This document shows positions 14,261-22,878 of a DNA stretch of 64,000 bases, in pieces. The stretch spans positions 124,001 through 188,000 of the forward strand of contig NZ_JAFLDT010000001.1 of the NCBI RefSeq assembly GCF_017302315.1. Reading direction: 5' to 3'. Below the pieces are notes generated by a model. That model ran no database searches, had not been told where the DNA came from, and saw only the letters and a list, made by a program, of their open reading frames with translations. Each line of letters begins with the position of its first letter. Position 1 is the first letter of the stretch. Origin of the DNA: Zoogloea sp. Lineage in GTDB: Bacteria; Pseudomonadota; Gammaproteobacteria; Burkholderiales; Rhodocyclaceae. A program made the translations under genes and the position numbers.

Positions 14261-15918
14261 GACTCAAGGGCAAGCATTTCTGCCGCATGGCGGCGGGTCG
14301 TATCAGTGATGTTGACCCCACCCAACATGCGAGCAATCTCTTCGATACGGCCGGACGCATCCAGTAGCTCTACCCGGGAAAGGGTTTCGCCTTCCCGGGT
14401 TTCCTTGGAAATCGTCCATTGCCAATCAGCCTGGGCTGCCACTTGGGGAAGATGGGTGACGCAGAGAACCTGACGATCAACACCCAGCTGACGCAACAAA
14501 CGGCCGACAATCTCGGCCACCCGCCCCCCAATCCCCACATCCACTTCATCAAATATCAATGTCGGCGTTGCCACGCTACGGCTGGTGATGACCTGAATGG
14601 CCAACCCGATGCGGGAAAGCTCGCCGCCCGAAGCCACCTTGGCCATCGAGCGCAAGGGCTGACTGGCATTCGCCGTTACCAAGAATTCGACCGTTTCCAA
14701 ACCACTCGCAGCTCCCTCCTCCACCGGCTTGAGGGCAATCTCGAAGCAAGCCCCTGACATGGCCAGAGACTGCATGGCCTCAGTCACCGCCGACGAAAGC
14801 TCGGCGGCGACCTTGCGGCGCGCCTCCGACAGCGCCACAGCCGGTTGCATGAACGCCTCCCGGGCCAATGCTTCATCTCGGGCCAAGGCGGCCGGATCGG
14901 ACTGACGCGTGAGGCGCTCCAGACGGCTCACGCTCTCGGTCAAGACATCGGGCAAATCTTCCGGAGCAACGCGATACTTGCGAGCCATTCCGGTAATCGC
15001 CTGGATACGCTGATCAATCTCGCCGAGACGCTCAGGGTCCAGATCCAGCCGATCCCGGTATCGACGCATCGCATGAACGGCCTCATCTAGCTGAATGCTG
15101 GCGCCGCTAAGCAGCTCCTGCACGTCGGCTAGCTGCCTATCGTGTGCAGCCATCTCCGCCACCCGACCCAACAGGCGATCAAGCTGGGGCACGACTGCAT
15201 ACTCACCGTCGGCAAGCCCTTCCACCACTTCAGTCCCACCTTCGATAAGACTGGCCGCGTGGGCAAGGCGGGCTTGCTCCTGATTCAAGGAGCGCCAATC
15301 ATCAAGATCGAAAGCCAGATCACTGAGCTCACCTACCTGCCAGCCAAGCAACTCTCGCTCTCGCGCGGAAGAGGATGCATCCTCTTCCGCCAGTGCTCGC
15401 GCACGACGCAAGGCAGACCAGTCTCGGTAGCGCTCGAAAACCTCCCGGGCAAGGCACTGCAGACCTCCGTGCGCGTCCAGCAGCTCAAGCTGTGCGTCGC
15501 CACGCAGAAGCGCATGGTGGGCGTGCTGACCATGAATATCTGCCAAAAAATCGCCGGCCATGCGTAGCTGGCTCAAGACCACCGGCGTTCCATTCAGCCA
15601 CGCCTTGGATCGACCGCTGCTTTCTAGCACCCGGCGCAGGAGTATGACTTCATCTTCTCCGCCAAGCGCCTGCTCGACCAGCCAGTTGCGTAGGGGCCCA
15701 TCGGCCGGAACATCGAATTCCGCAACTATCTCGGCCCGTGCACTTCCGGTACGGATGACACCTGACTCCGCCTTGCCCCCCAAGGCAAGCCCGAGCGCGT
15801 CAAGGAGAATGGACTTGCCCGCGCCCGTTTCACCGGTGAGCGCCCCAAAACCCGCACCGAAGTCCAGTTCGAGGTGGTCGACAATCACGAAATCACGGAT
15901 GGTGAGGTGGCGCAGCAT
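14257..15918 (-). CDS. recN: DNA repair protein RecN
   Basis: SMC-like ATPase that helps in double-strand break repair. The 553-residue product starts MLRHLTIRDFVIVDHLELDFGAGF, has Walker A GETGAGKSILLDALGLALGG at about residues 29-48, two central coiled-coil arms with AHAALLRG (Q/H-rich hairpin region), the ABC signature VASGGELSRIGLA, and Walker B PTLIFDEVDVGIGG near 460. It lies 29 bases after nadK on the same strand, a conserved nadK-recN pairing. Confidence 0.96.
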   Translation of the reverse strand: MLRHLTIRDFVIVDHLELDFGAGFGALTGETGAGKSILLDALGLALGGKAESGVIRTGSARAEIVAEFDVPADGPLRNWLVEQALGGEDEVILLRRVLESSGRSKAWLNGTPVVLSQLRMAGDFLADIHGQHAHHALLRGDAQLELLDAHGGLQCLAREVFERYRDWSALRRARALAEEDASSSARERELLGWQVGELSDLAFDLDDWRSLNQEQARLAHAASLIEGGTEVVEGLADGEYAVVPQLDRLLGRVAEMAAHDRQLADVQELLSGASIQLDEAVHAMRRYRDRLDLDPERLGEIDQRIQAITGMARKYRVAPEDLPDVLTESVSRLERLTRQSDPAALARDEALAREAFMQPAVALSEARRKVAAELSSAVTEAMQSLAMSGACFEIALKPVEEGAASGLETVEFLVTANASQPLRSMAKVASGGELSRIGLAIQVITSRSVATPTLIFDEVDVGIGGRVAEIVGRLLRQLGVDRQVLCVTHLPQVAAQADWQWTISKETREGETLSRVELLDASGRIEEIARMLGGVNITDTTRRHAAEMLALES

Positions 15919-15947
15919 GGGGAGAAAAAACAGGAAAGGGCAAGAAA

Positions 15948-16832
15948 TCAGCTATGACGGGGCGTTGAACTCCAGTGCAGCTTCTCGCGCAGCATCGCGA
16001 AATAGCTGTAGCCAACCGGATGCAACAAACGCACCCTATGGGGCGACCGGGTGATGCGGACACAATCACCGGCACGCGTATCGTAACGGGTCTGCCCATC
16101 AAAATGGACTCTTGAATCGTGGGGCGGAAGAAGGACAATCTCGATCTGGCAACGGTCCGGCAGGGTAATCGGACGGGCCGTCAGCGTATGGGGGCACATG
16201 GGCACCAAGGCGATCCCATCGACGCTTGGATGAAGGATCGGTCCGTTTGCCGAGAGTGCATAGGCCGTTGAACCCGTGGGAGTCGAAATGATCATGCCGT
16301 CGGAACGCTGGGTATAAACGAATTCCCCATCAATGCGCAGATCAAATTCAATCATCCTCCCCAGATCACCCTTGTTCACAACGACGTCGTTCAAGGCCAC
16401 CGTATGGAACACCCGCCTGCCATTGCGAACCACCTCAGCATCCAGCAGTACCCGGCTTTCCTCGGTAAAGCGCCCTTCAAGTATCTCCCCCACTTTCTCT
16501 AGCGCAACCTCGCGGGAGATGTCAGTCAGAAAGCCCAGCCGTCCCTGATTGACGCCAACCAGTGGCACGTTGTATTCCGCCAAGCGGCAGGCACTGTTGA
16601 GCAGAGACCCGTCGCCTCCGAGAACAACGGCCAGATCAGCCCGGCCGCCGATCTCTTCGTAGCTCGCCACAGAGAAACCGGCCGTCAGGCCGGTGGAACT
16701 TGCGGTACCCTGTTCAATCAGAACACCGAGTCCGAGGCTTCTCAAATAACACGCAAGGCGGAAGACAGCCTCCGCCACTTCAGGGCTCTGATACTTGCCT
16801 ATCAGCGCTATTGTCTTGAACTCGCAGGTCAT
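15948..16832 (-). CDS. nadK: NAD kinase
   Basis: Phosphorylates NAD to NADP in the cytoplasm. The 294-residue product has the GGDGSLLN catalytic motif at about residues 70-77, GVNQGRLGFLTDI, the conserved DLRIDGEFVYTQRSDGMIISTPTGSTAY region (given in two parts: DGEFVYTQRSDG and IISTPTGSTAYALSANGP) and the C-terminal VHFDGQ. ATG at 16832 gives E. coli NadK length (292); the frame is open 28 codons further upstream without family similarity. Divergent from hrcA, with the promoter region of both in 16833-16964. Confidence 0.96.
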   Translation of the reverse strand: MTCEFKTIALIGKYQSPEVAEAVFRLACYLRSLGLGVLIEQGTASSTGLTAGFSVASYEEIGGRADLAVVLGGDGSLLNSACRLAEYNVPLVGVNQGRLGFLTDISREVALEKVGEILEGRFTEESRVLLDAEVVRNGRRVFHTVALNDVVVNKGDLGRMIEFDLRIDGEFVYTQRSDGMIISTPTGSTAYALSANGPILHPSVDGIALVPMCPHTLTARPITLPDRCQIEIVLLPPHDSRVHFDGQTRYDTRAGDCVRITRSPHRVRLLHPVGYSYFAMLREKLHWSSTPRHS

Positions 16833-16909
16833 GGATTTGATTAAACCACATTCTTCCTCGGTGCCGCAGTCTGCCGCCGCAAAACACGCAGTCCACAAAC
16901 AACCGGCGC

Positions 16910-16938
16910 TTCTCACGGCCTTCGCCCTTCCTTAGAAT
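16910..16938 (+). promoter_or_regulatory. Candidate sigma-70 promoter of hrcA
   Basis: TTCTCA (16910-16915), 17 bases, then TAGAAT (16933-16938), 26 bases upstream of the hrcA ATG. The -10 matches consensus at five of six positions and the -35 at four of six. No CIRCE element (TTAGCACTC-N9-GAGTGCTAA) is visible here, so no sequence sign of HrcA autoregulation. Confidence 0.4.
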
Positions 16939-16964
16939 TGGGGCGTCTCAACGAGCCCAACACC

Positions 16965-17996
16965 ATGACCAGCCTCGATCTACGCTCTCAAGTCCTGCTC
17001 AAGACACTTGTAGAGCACTACATCACCGAAGGGCAACCTGTGGGCTCTCGCGCACTGTCTCGCCATTCCGGGCTCAAGCTATCGCCGGCAACGGTGCGGA
17101 ACGTCATGTCCGACCTCGAGGAACTGGGCTTCATTTCCAGCCCCCATACCTCGGCGGGTCGGATTCCGACTGCACGCGGCTATCGTTTCTTCGTGGACAG
17201 CCTGCTCACGGTGCAGCCCCTCGGCATCGGTCAGCTTCAGGAGATCAAGGGCCACATCCAGCCCGGGGAGCCGCAACGAGTCATCAACGCGGCATCACAG
17301 ATGCTCTCCGGCCTGACGCACTTTGCCGGGGTTGTCATTTCTCCCAAGAAAGATGCGATCAAGATCCGCCAGATCGAGTTTGTCAGCCTGTCGGATACCC
17401 GTGTCCTGCTCATCCTTGTCACCACGACCGGAGATGTGCAAAACCGGATTCTGTTCACCAAACGCCCCTATTCGTCATCCGAATTGTCAAATGCAGCCAC
17501 TTATCTGAATCAGCACTTTGCCGGGCTCGCCTTTCCCGAGATCCGTTCCCGGATCCAGGACGAACTGAAGCAGCTTCGCTCCGACATGACCGAACTCATG
17601 ACCGCGGCAGTCGAAGCTGGTAGCGCGGCGCTCGAGGATACGCAAAGCACCTATGTCATCTCAGGGGAGACCAATCTTCTGGATGCGGAAGATCTGTCTT
17701 CGAACATGGCGCGACTGCGCGAACTGTTCAAGCTGTTCGAGCAAAAGACCGGCCTCATGCAGCTACTCGACATCTCCAACCGGGCCAAAGGGGTGCAAAT
17801 CTTCATTGGCGGCGAGAGCGGGCTCAGCCCCCTGGACGATTGCAGTGTTGTCACCGCTCCTTACCAAGTAGATGGCCAGGTTGTCGGATCCGTAGGGGTC
17901 ATCGGCCCAACCAGAATGGCATATGAACGCGTGATTCCGATAGTCGATATCACCGCCCGCCTCTTGACCAGCGCCCTCTCTGGCCAGAACACCTGA
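16965..17996 (+). CDS. hrcA: Heat-inducible transcription repressor HrcA
   Basis: Repressor that binds CIRCE operators, classically of groESL and dnaK, and whose folding depends on GroEL. The 343-residue product has an N-terminal winged helix ([37 protein letters not shown]), the family hallmark [20 protein letters not shown], and a C-terminal GAF-like domain with [15 protein letters not shown] and [24 protein letters not shown] at 16965 gives the family start; a TTG at 16938 would add nine residues and overlap the candidate -10. hemH follows nine bases after the stop. Confidence 0.96.
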   Translation: MTSLDLRSQVLLKTLVEHYITEGQPVGSRALSRHSGLKLSPATVRNVMSDLEELGFISSPHTSAGRIPTARGYRFFVDSLLTVQPLGIGQLQEIKGHIQPGEPQRVINAASQMLSGLTHFAGVVISPKKDAIKIRQIEFVSLSDTRVLLILVTTTGDVQNRILFTKRPYSSSELSNAATYLNQHFAGLAFPEIRSRIQDELKQLRSDMTELMTAAVEAGSAALEDTQSTYVISGETNLLDAEDLSSNMARLRELFKLFEQKTGLMQLLDISNRAKGVQIFIGGESGLSPLDDCSVVTAPYQVDGQVVGSVGVIGPTRMAYERVIPIVDITARLLTSALSGQNT

Positions 17997-18005
17997 AAGC
18001 CCTCC

Positions 18006-19103
18006 ATGACCCGATTCTGGCAAGAGCCAGCTTACGTCCACGGCACACCGACCAGGACGGGAATCCTGCTGGTCAACCTCGGCACCCCCGCTGCGCCGAC
18101 GGCAGATGCGCTACGCCCTTACCTGCGTCAATTCCTCTCGGACCCGCGCGTCGTCGAGATCCCCCGCTTGATCTGGTGGCCCATACTCCACGGCATCATC
18201 CTGCGTACCCGCCCCGCAAAATCAGCCAAAAAATACGCCAGCGTGTGGACAGCGGAAGGCTCGCCCCTGAAGGCACATACTGAGAAGCAGGCGAAGCTGC
18301 TGGCCGGCTTTCTGACCAATGCCGGGCAGAGGGATCTGTTGGTCAGTTGGGCCATGCGCTACGGCGCGCCATCCATCCGGAGCCGACTGGATGATATGCG
18401 TGCCAAAGGTTGTACACGAATCCTCGTCGTTCCGCTGTACCCGCAGTTTTCGGCGAGTACGACGGCCACGGTCATTGACGAGGTCGCCGAATGCCTGCGC
18501 CACTGGCGCAATCTGCCAGAGATCAGGTTCATCAGGAGCTTTGGCGACAACCCGGGATATATCCAGGCACTGGCCAATGCAGTGAGCGCACATTGGCAGC
18601 GACACGGGCAGGCGGAAAGGCTGGTCCTGAGCTTCCATGGCATCCCGCGTCGCGCCCTTGATCTGGGTGACCCTTACCACTGCGAATGCCACAAGACCGC
18701 CCGCCTCCTCGGCGAAGCCCTGAAACTGCCCCCGGCACGACTGATGATCAGCTTCCAGTCCCGTTTCGGCAAGGCTGAATGGCTCCAGCCCTACACCCAA
18801 CCCAGCCTGGAGTCCCTGGCGAAGCAGGGCATCCGCTCCGTTGACGTGATGTGTCCGGGTTTCGTTTCGGACTGTCTCGAAACCCTTGAGGAAATCAACA
18901 TGGAGTGTCGGGAGGCCTTCCTTCACGCTGGTGGTGAGCGCTTCGGCTATATTCCCTGCCTGAACGAGAACGATGAGTGGATCAATGCCCTCATGCAGCT
19001 CTCGCTAACCCATCTGGGCAACTGGATAACCGATGCGCAGCCCGACCCAGCGATCCTTTCGCTTCAGCAGACCGCGGCCAAGAAACTCGGCGCCGACAAC
19101 TGA
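18006..19103 (+). CDS. hemH: Ferrochelatase
   Basis: Inserts Fe(II) into protoporphyrin IX, last step of heme synthesis. The 365-residue product contains GILLVNLGTPAAPTADALRPYLRQFLSDPRVV in two stretches (LLVNLGTPAAP; YLRQFLSDPRVVEIPR), the metal/porphyrin His in VLSFHGIPRRAL, the QSRFGKAEWLQPYT signature, VMCPGFVSDCLETLEEI and the acidic CLNENDEW near residue 319. It lies nine bases after hrcA and probably shares its transcript, placing heme supply under the same promoter. Confidence 0.96.
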   Translation: MTRFWQEPAYVHGTPTRTGILLVNLGTPAAPTADALRPYLRQFLSDPRVVEIPRLIWWPILHGIILRTRPAKSAKKYASVWTAEGSPLKAHTEKQAKLLAGFLTNAGQRDLLVSWAMRYGAPSIRSRLDDMRAKGCTRILVVPLYPQFSASTTATVIDEVAECLRHWRNLPEIRFIRSFGDNPGYIQALANAVSAHWQRHGQAERLVLSFHGIPRRALDLGDPYHCECHKTARLLGEALKLPPARLMISFQSRFGKAEWLQPYTQPSLESLAKQGIRSVDVMCPGFVSDCLETLEEINMECREAFLHAGGERFGYIPCLNENDEWINALMQLSLTHLGNWITDAQPDPAILSLQQTAAKKLGADN

Positions 19104-19139
19104 GCCCAAGTCAGGAAACGACTGCAGGAGGCAGGTCCC

Positions 19140-19484
19140 ATGAAACTGATTCTTCGCTGGATACTCAATGCCGTCGCCTTGATGCTGATTCCTGAAATCC
19201 TCACCAGCATACGGGTGGAAGGCTATACGGCCGCCTTGCTCAGCGCCCTGCTGCTGGGCTTTGTGAACGCCATCATCAGGCCGCTGCTTATCCTGATCAC
19301 CCTCCCCATCACCATTCTCACCCTTGGCCTTTTCACACTGGTGATCAATGCGCTGATGTTCTGGTCGGTATCCGGCCTCGTCCAGGGATTTGTCGTACCT
19401 GATTTCTGGACGGCCTTCTGGGGCGCCCTGCTCTACAGCATCCTCACGTGGATGGTCAGCCTTGCGCTGAGTGACAAGGACTGA
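19140..19484 (+). CDS. YvlD/phage-holin-4-like small membrane protein
   Basis: A 114-residue protein that is almost entirely four membrane helices: about residues 2-20, 28-46 (ALLSALLLGFVNAIIRPLLI), 53-75 and 86-110. The F-V-N-A-I-I-R-P motif in helix 2 and the Ile/Leu/Thr-rich helix 3 match the phage holin superfamily IV / YvlD group, which despite the name is a chromosomal family of unknown function. ATG at 19140 follows GCAGGAGGCAG. Located 36 bases after hemH on the same strand. Confidence 0.82.
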   Translation: MKLILRWILNAVALMLIPEILTSIRVEGYTAALLSALLLGFVNAIIRPLLILITLPITILTLGLFTLVINALMFWSVSGLVQGFVVPDFWTAFWGALLYSILTWMVSLALSDKD

Positions 19485-19508
19485 TCCAACATTGCCAGTG
19501 GCCGCGTT

Positions 19509-20027
19509 TCAGCCCCGGGCAGTTGCTTGAGCACTGCGTCGGCGCGGAGCTCGACGTCTGACCGCACCGGGATCAAAAGCGCCGACCAGCTTTCCAAGTG
19601 CCGCCGAACGGGCGTCCATGGCCATCCTGAAGGCGCCGTCTTCGCCATACTTCTTGACCGAGAACTTGACCCGTTTCCGACGCCCATCCGGGAGCGGCCA
19701 CGACGCCACCCAGAACCAGCGCTGCTTGTCCTCGGGCAGATCGCGCGTCTCTGATGCACAGTAGCGGCACACGCCCACCACCCCGGAACGATTGTTCTTC
19801 TTGACGATGTTGGAATACTCCTGCATCGACAACGGCGGATGTTCGGCGATGATCTGATCCCGGTACTCCTTCGCAGCACCAAATGACCTCTGCTTTCCGC
19901 CAAACACCCCATCACTGAAGTGCTTGCGATAGATCACGCCACGACGCTGGATGGTCACAAGCCATCCATGAGTCCGGCTGGTCTCATTGTCGACCCGGCT
20001 GATTCCATAAGTGCTGCCTCGGCTCAC
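19509..20027 (-). CDS. Two-repeat AP2-like DNA-binding protein
   Basis: A 172-residue, strongly basic protein. Two segments fit the AP2/ERF fold: residues about 8-60 (GISRVDNETSR...GWLVTIQRRG...KHFSDGVFGGKQRSFGAAKEYRD) and about 81-143 (GVVGVCRY...RWFWVASWPLPDG...VKFSVKKYGEDGAFRMAMDAR). Each has the three-strand W/V-x-I/W core, a basic G-x-x-x-K/R turn, the F-S stretch and the closing helix ending A-x-x-x-R-D/S. The tail is Arg/Ala rich. The start is GTG at 20027 behind a perfect AGGAGG with six-base spacing; the frame remains open upstream but would run into the trxC leader. AP2 assignment is by pattern recognition; the target sites are unknown. Convergent with the holin-like gene and divergent from trxC. 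Confidence 0.72.
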   Translation of the reverse strand: MSRGSTYGISRVDNETSRTHGWLVTIQRRGVIYRKHFSDGVFGGKQRSFGAAKEYRDQIIAEHPPLSMQEYSNIVKKNNRSGVVGVCRYCASETRDLPEDKQRWFWVASWPLPDGRRKRVKFSVKKYGEDGAFRMAMDARSAALGKLVGAFDPGAVRRRAPRRRSAQATARG

Positions 20028-20199
20028 AAGCCACCTCCTGTCCAATCCGCGAAGATATCGCGGCTTCAGGGAGGATTTCGGCCGGCGTTGTCGAAACTTT
20101 AGCCTCCGAAACGGACCACCGAGAACCGGGCTGGGCAAGCCCCTTGAAAGTACGTCGCCCTCCCCCACATCACTCCTTGAATCCCGTGGAGCCACAATC

Positions 20200-20640
20200 A
20201 TGACTGACAGCATGCTTATCCCCTGCCCCCACTGTTCGGCAATCAATCGAATTCCTGCCGACAGACTTCACGACCATGGCATTTGCGGACGCTGCAAGAA
20301 GGCACTCTTTGACGGACACCCGGTCGAACTGGGAATGGCAAATTTCGACATACACGCAGCACGCAGCGACCTGCCATTGGTCGTGGACTTCTGGGCACCC
20401 TGGTGCGGACCATGCAGAAGCATGGCACCCGCGTTCTCGTCTGCCGCCGCCATCCTGGAACCCGAATTCAGGCTTGGAAAACTGAATACAGAAGAAGAAA
20501 ACCAGATCGCCTCACACTACGCGATCCGCAGCATCCCAACCCTGGCGCTCTTCCATCGAGGTAAAGAACTGGCACGCCAGTCGGGTGCCATGGGAACGGA
20601 TGAAATCATACGATGGGTCCGGCACCACACGGGGCGATGA
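20200..20640 (+). CDS. trxC: Thioredoxin 2 (TrxC) with N-terminal zinc motif
   Basis: Cytoplasmic disulfide reductase. The 146-residue product has the TrxC-specific N-terminal zinc finger, CPHC at residues 9-12 and CGRC at about 29-32, then a thioredoxin fold with active site FWAPWCGPCRSMAP and the cis-Pro loop RSIPTLALF. E. coli TrxC is 139 residues with the same layout. ATG at 20200 follows GTGGA; the frame is open upstream without similarity. In E. coli trxC is OxyR-controlled; I cannot identify an OxyR site here. Convergent with the kinase gene, 33 bases apart. Confidence 0.93.
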   Translation: MTDSMLIPCPHCSAINRIPADRLHDHGICGRCKKALFDGHPVELGMANFDIHAARSDLPLVVDFWAPWCGPCRSMAPAFSSAAAILEPEFRLGKLNTEEENQIASHYAIRSIPTLALFHRGKELARQSGAMGTDEIIRWVRHHTGR

Positions 20641-20673
20641 CCCTGAGCAGCGCCTCGAGCCTCTACTCGATAC

Positions 20674-22035
20674 TCAATTGTCAACGAGTTGAAGTTCCAT
20701 GCCGAAGCCGCTCACGGTGATCCTTTCGGCCGGGGGTCCATCTTTCGAGAGCTCGCGATAGGCCTGCCCCAGGCGACGCGCCACCACGGTGACAAGCCGG
20801 CTGCGAAAAGCCTCCTGACACTCGTCGGTGGCCAGGGACAGCGCTGACGGATTGATCTCCAGGAACACGGTACTGGTGGTGGCCACCGCAGTGCTGGTGT
20901 GCCGATGCTCCTGCTGATCCAGGAAGGCCAGTTCGCCGAAGACCTCACCATAGGCAAGCTCACACACCCGGTGACCATCCACCGACATCTCAACCCTGCC
21001 CTCGATGATGATCCCGAAGCGCTGGTCGGAATCCCCCTCCCGGATCAGCAGGGTATTCGCCTCCACCTTCCGCCACCGGGAGATCCGCAAGATTTCCCAG
21101 ATCTCCACATCTTCAAACTCGGTGAAGAAAGGCATCTTGCGCAGAATCGAGTAACGCGTGTTGTCGACCGGCAAAGAGCTGTCATCCAGGATCTTGTAGC
21201 GGACCGCCGATAGGTCCTTGGCAAAATCCGCGCCATTCTTGTAGCGCGAGTAAAGATCCTTCTCCAGAGCCCGACGGATGACACCATCAAGCTGTTCGGG
21301 CAGTTCCGAATTGATCTGAGAGACCAGAGGGGGCTCGGTGTTGATGATCTTGTAGATCAACTGGGCCGGATTCTTCGCCCGGAAGGGGAGCCGGCCCGTC
21401 AGCATATGAAAAAGCACCACGCCCAGAGAGAACAGATCGGTCTTCTGGTTGAGCGGATAGCCCTTGATCTGCTCAGGGCTCATGTAGGCCGGAGAGCCCA
21501 CGCCCATGATGAAGGTCGAGTCCGATGCGCTCTTCTTGCTGATGTTGAGCGCCAGGCCGAAATCGGTGATCTTCACGTTATCGTGCTCATCCACCAGGAT
21601 GTTGGCCGGCTTAATGTCCCGATGCACGATGCCCTGACGATAGGCGTAATCCAGAGCCATCGCGCACTTGAAGACCATGCCGATCACCCTGTGCAGGGGA
21701 AGCAGACTCTGGAACGAGCAGTACTGCTCCAGGGTAGTCCCCGGGAAGTACTCCATCACGATGTATGCGTAGTCCTTCTCAACCGTCGTGTCGAAGATCT
21801 TGATGATGTTGGGGTGATCCAGGCGGCTCGACACGTCACGCTCGGCCCGCAGGAGCTTCATCAGCCGCCGGTTCCACTTGGCTTCGTCCTTGGACTTGTC
21901 GTCGAAACGCACAAGTTTGAGCGCCACCGGATCGGGATACTGGGGATGCTCGGCGAGATACACCGTCGCAGTCGCCCCGCGACCGACCTCACGGATCAGC
22001 TTGTACTTGCCGACTTTCTCTGGTGAATTATCCAT
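20674..22035 (-). CDS. Serine/threonine protein kinase fused to a cyclic-nucleotide-binding domain
   Basis: A 453-residue Hanks-type kinase. Residues about 10-270 hold the kinase: GRGATATVYLAEH (Gly loop), the Lys in VALKLVRF, HRDIKPANILVDEHDNVKITDFGLA in two parts (HRDIKPANILVD catalytic loop; ITDFGLA Mg loop), and SPAYMSPEQIKG in the activation/P+1 loop. Residues about 315-420 hold a cNMP fold beginning MPFFTEFEDVEIWEILR with the phosphate cassette FGELAFLDQQEHR; the Arg is ten residues after the Glu as in CRP. No membrane helix is visible. ATG at 22035 is preferred over an upstream extension that runs through the grpE promoter. Divergent from grpE, sharing a 159-base intergenic region. Substrates are unknown. 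Confidence 0.9.
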   Translation of the reverse strand: MDNSPEKVGKYKLIREVGRGATATVYLAEHPQYPDPVALKLVRFDDKSKDEAKWNRRLMKLLRAERDVSSRLDHPNIIKIFDTTVEKDYAYIVMEYFPGTTLEQYCSFQSLLPLHRVIGMVFKCAMALDYAYRQGIVHRDIKPANILVDEHDNVKITDFGLALNISKKSASDSTFIMGVGSPAYMSPEQIKGYPLNQKTDLFSLGVVLFHMLTGRLPFRAKNPAQLIYKIINTEPPLVSQINSELPEQLDGVIRRALEKDLYSRYKNGADFAKDLSAVRYKILDDSSLPVDNTRYSILRKMPFFTEFEDVEIWEILRISRWRKVEANTLLIREGDSDQRFGIIIEGRVEMSVDGHRVCELAYGEVFGELAFLDQQEHRHTSTAVATTSTVFLEINPSALSLATDECQEAFRSRLVTVVARRLGQAYRELSKDGPPAERITVSGFGMELQLVDN

Positions 22036-22136
22036 ACCCGCACTGCACCGCAGAGGTTGCAACGATGACCGGACCTTGCCGGGACTTGCCGATTTTACAC
22101 GCGGCGGGGGAACTTTCCCGTGGTGGCACCCCCCCT

Positions 22137-22165
22137 CTTGAAATCTTATCTTGCGCCCCCAGCTA
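22137..22165 (+). promoter_or_regulatory. Sigma-32 (RpoH) type heat-shock promoter of grpE-dnaK-dnaJ
   Basis: CTTGAA (22137-22142), a 14-base spacer, then CCCCAGCTA (22157-22165) closely match the RpoH consensus CTTGAA-N13-15-CCCCATNTA. The predicted start lies about 25 bases before the grpE AAAGGAG ribosome site. No CIRCE repeat is present between 22036 and 22194. Confidence 0.8.
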
Positions 22166-22194
22166 TTGCGAGTCAAAAAAAGGAGCCGTTACCC

Positions 22195-22785
22195 ATGCAA
22201 GACCAAGATCCCACCCTGGGCGCCGAAGTCAAGGCCGACGTTGAACTTGTCGAGAGCAGCGCTGACGGTGCTGCAGCCGTCCAGGACGCGGCCCAGGAAG
22301 CTGCGGGCATCGATACCCTGCCGTCCCTCGCAGAGCAGCTTCGCGCAGCCGAACTGAAGGCCGCCGAGCACCACGACGCCTGGCTGCGAGCAAGAGCGGA
22401 GACAGAGAACGTCCGCCGCCGCGCCCAGGAAGACATTATCAAGGCGGGTAAATTCGCCGCTGACAAGTTTGCCCAGTCGATGCTCCCGGTCAAGGACAGC
22501 CTTGAAGCGGCACTCGCTACCGAAAACGCTACCCTCGAGACCTTGAGGGAGGGCGTTGAGCTGACCCTCAAACAACTGGTATCGGCCTTCACGGGCGCCA
22601 ACATCACCGAAGTCAACCCGGTTGGCGAGAAGTTCGATCCGAACAAGCACCAGGCCATCAGTGCCCTTGAGGCCGACGGCGAGCCGAATACGGTGATCAG
22701 CGTGCTGCAAAAGGGCTATCTGCTCAACGAGCGTACGATGCGTCCAGCCTTGGTCGTGGTCTCAAAGGCCAAATCTACCGCTTGA
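22195..22785 (+). CDS. grpE: Nucleotide exchange factor GrpE
   Basis: Releases ADP from DnaK. The 196-residue product has an acidic, Ala-rich N-terminal region, a long coiled coil ([32 protein letters not shown] in two parts: [35 protein letters not shown]), and the C-terminal beta domain with [15 protein letters not shown] and [22 protein letters not shown], the family signature. ATG at 22195 follows AAAAAAAGGAG with nine-base spacing. First gene of the grpE-dnaK-dnaJ cluster behind a sigma-32 promoter. Confidence 0.97.
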   Translation: MQDQDPTLGAEVKADVELVESSADGAAAVQDAAQEAAGIDTLPSLAEQLRAAELKAAEHHDAWLRARAETENVRRRAQEDIIKAGKFAADKFAQSMLPVKDSLEAALATENATLETLREGVELTLKQLVSAFTGANITEVNPVGEKFDPNKHQAISALEADGEPNTVISVLQKGYLLNERTMRPALVVVSKAKSTA

Positions 22786-22878
22786 AACCCGTTCCGGCAT
22801 CCCCATATTCCATAGCAAGCCAAGGGGCGGGCGCTTCCCTCCCCACTGACAAACAGAATTCGAACTAAAGGAAAACTC

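Noticed and set aside
16938..16964. Upstream TTG start for hrcA
   Set aside because: It overlaps the best -10 candidate and adds nine residues absent from the family.
19140..19484. Phage holin, hence a prophage remnant
   Set aside because: The family name is misleading; no phage genes are nearby and the protein fits the chromosomal YvlD-like group.
22036..22194. CIRCE operator upstream of grpE
   Set aside because: Looked for TTAGCACTC-N9-GAGTGCTAA and relaxed forms; none seen.
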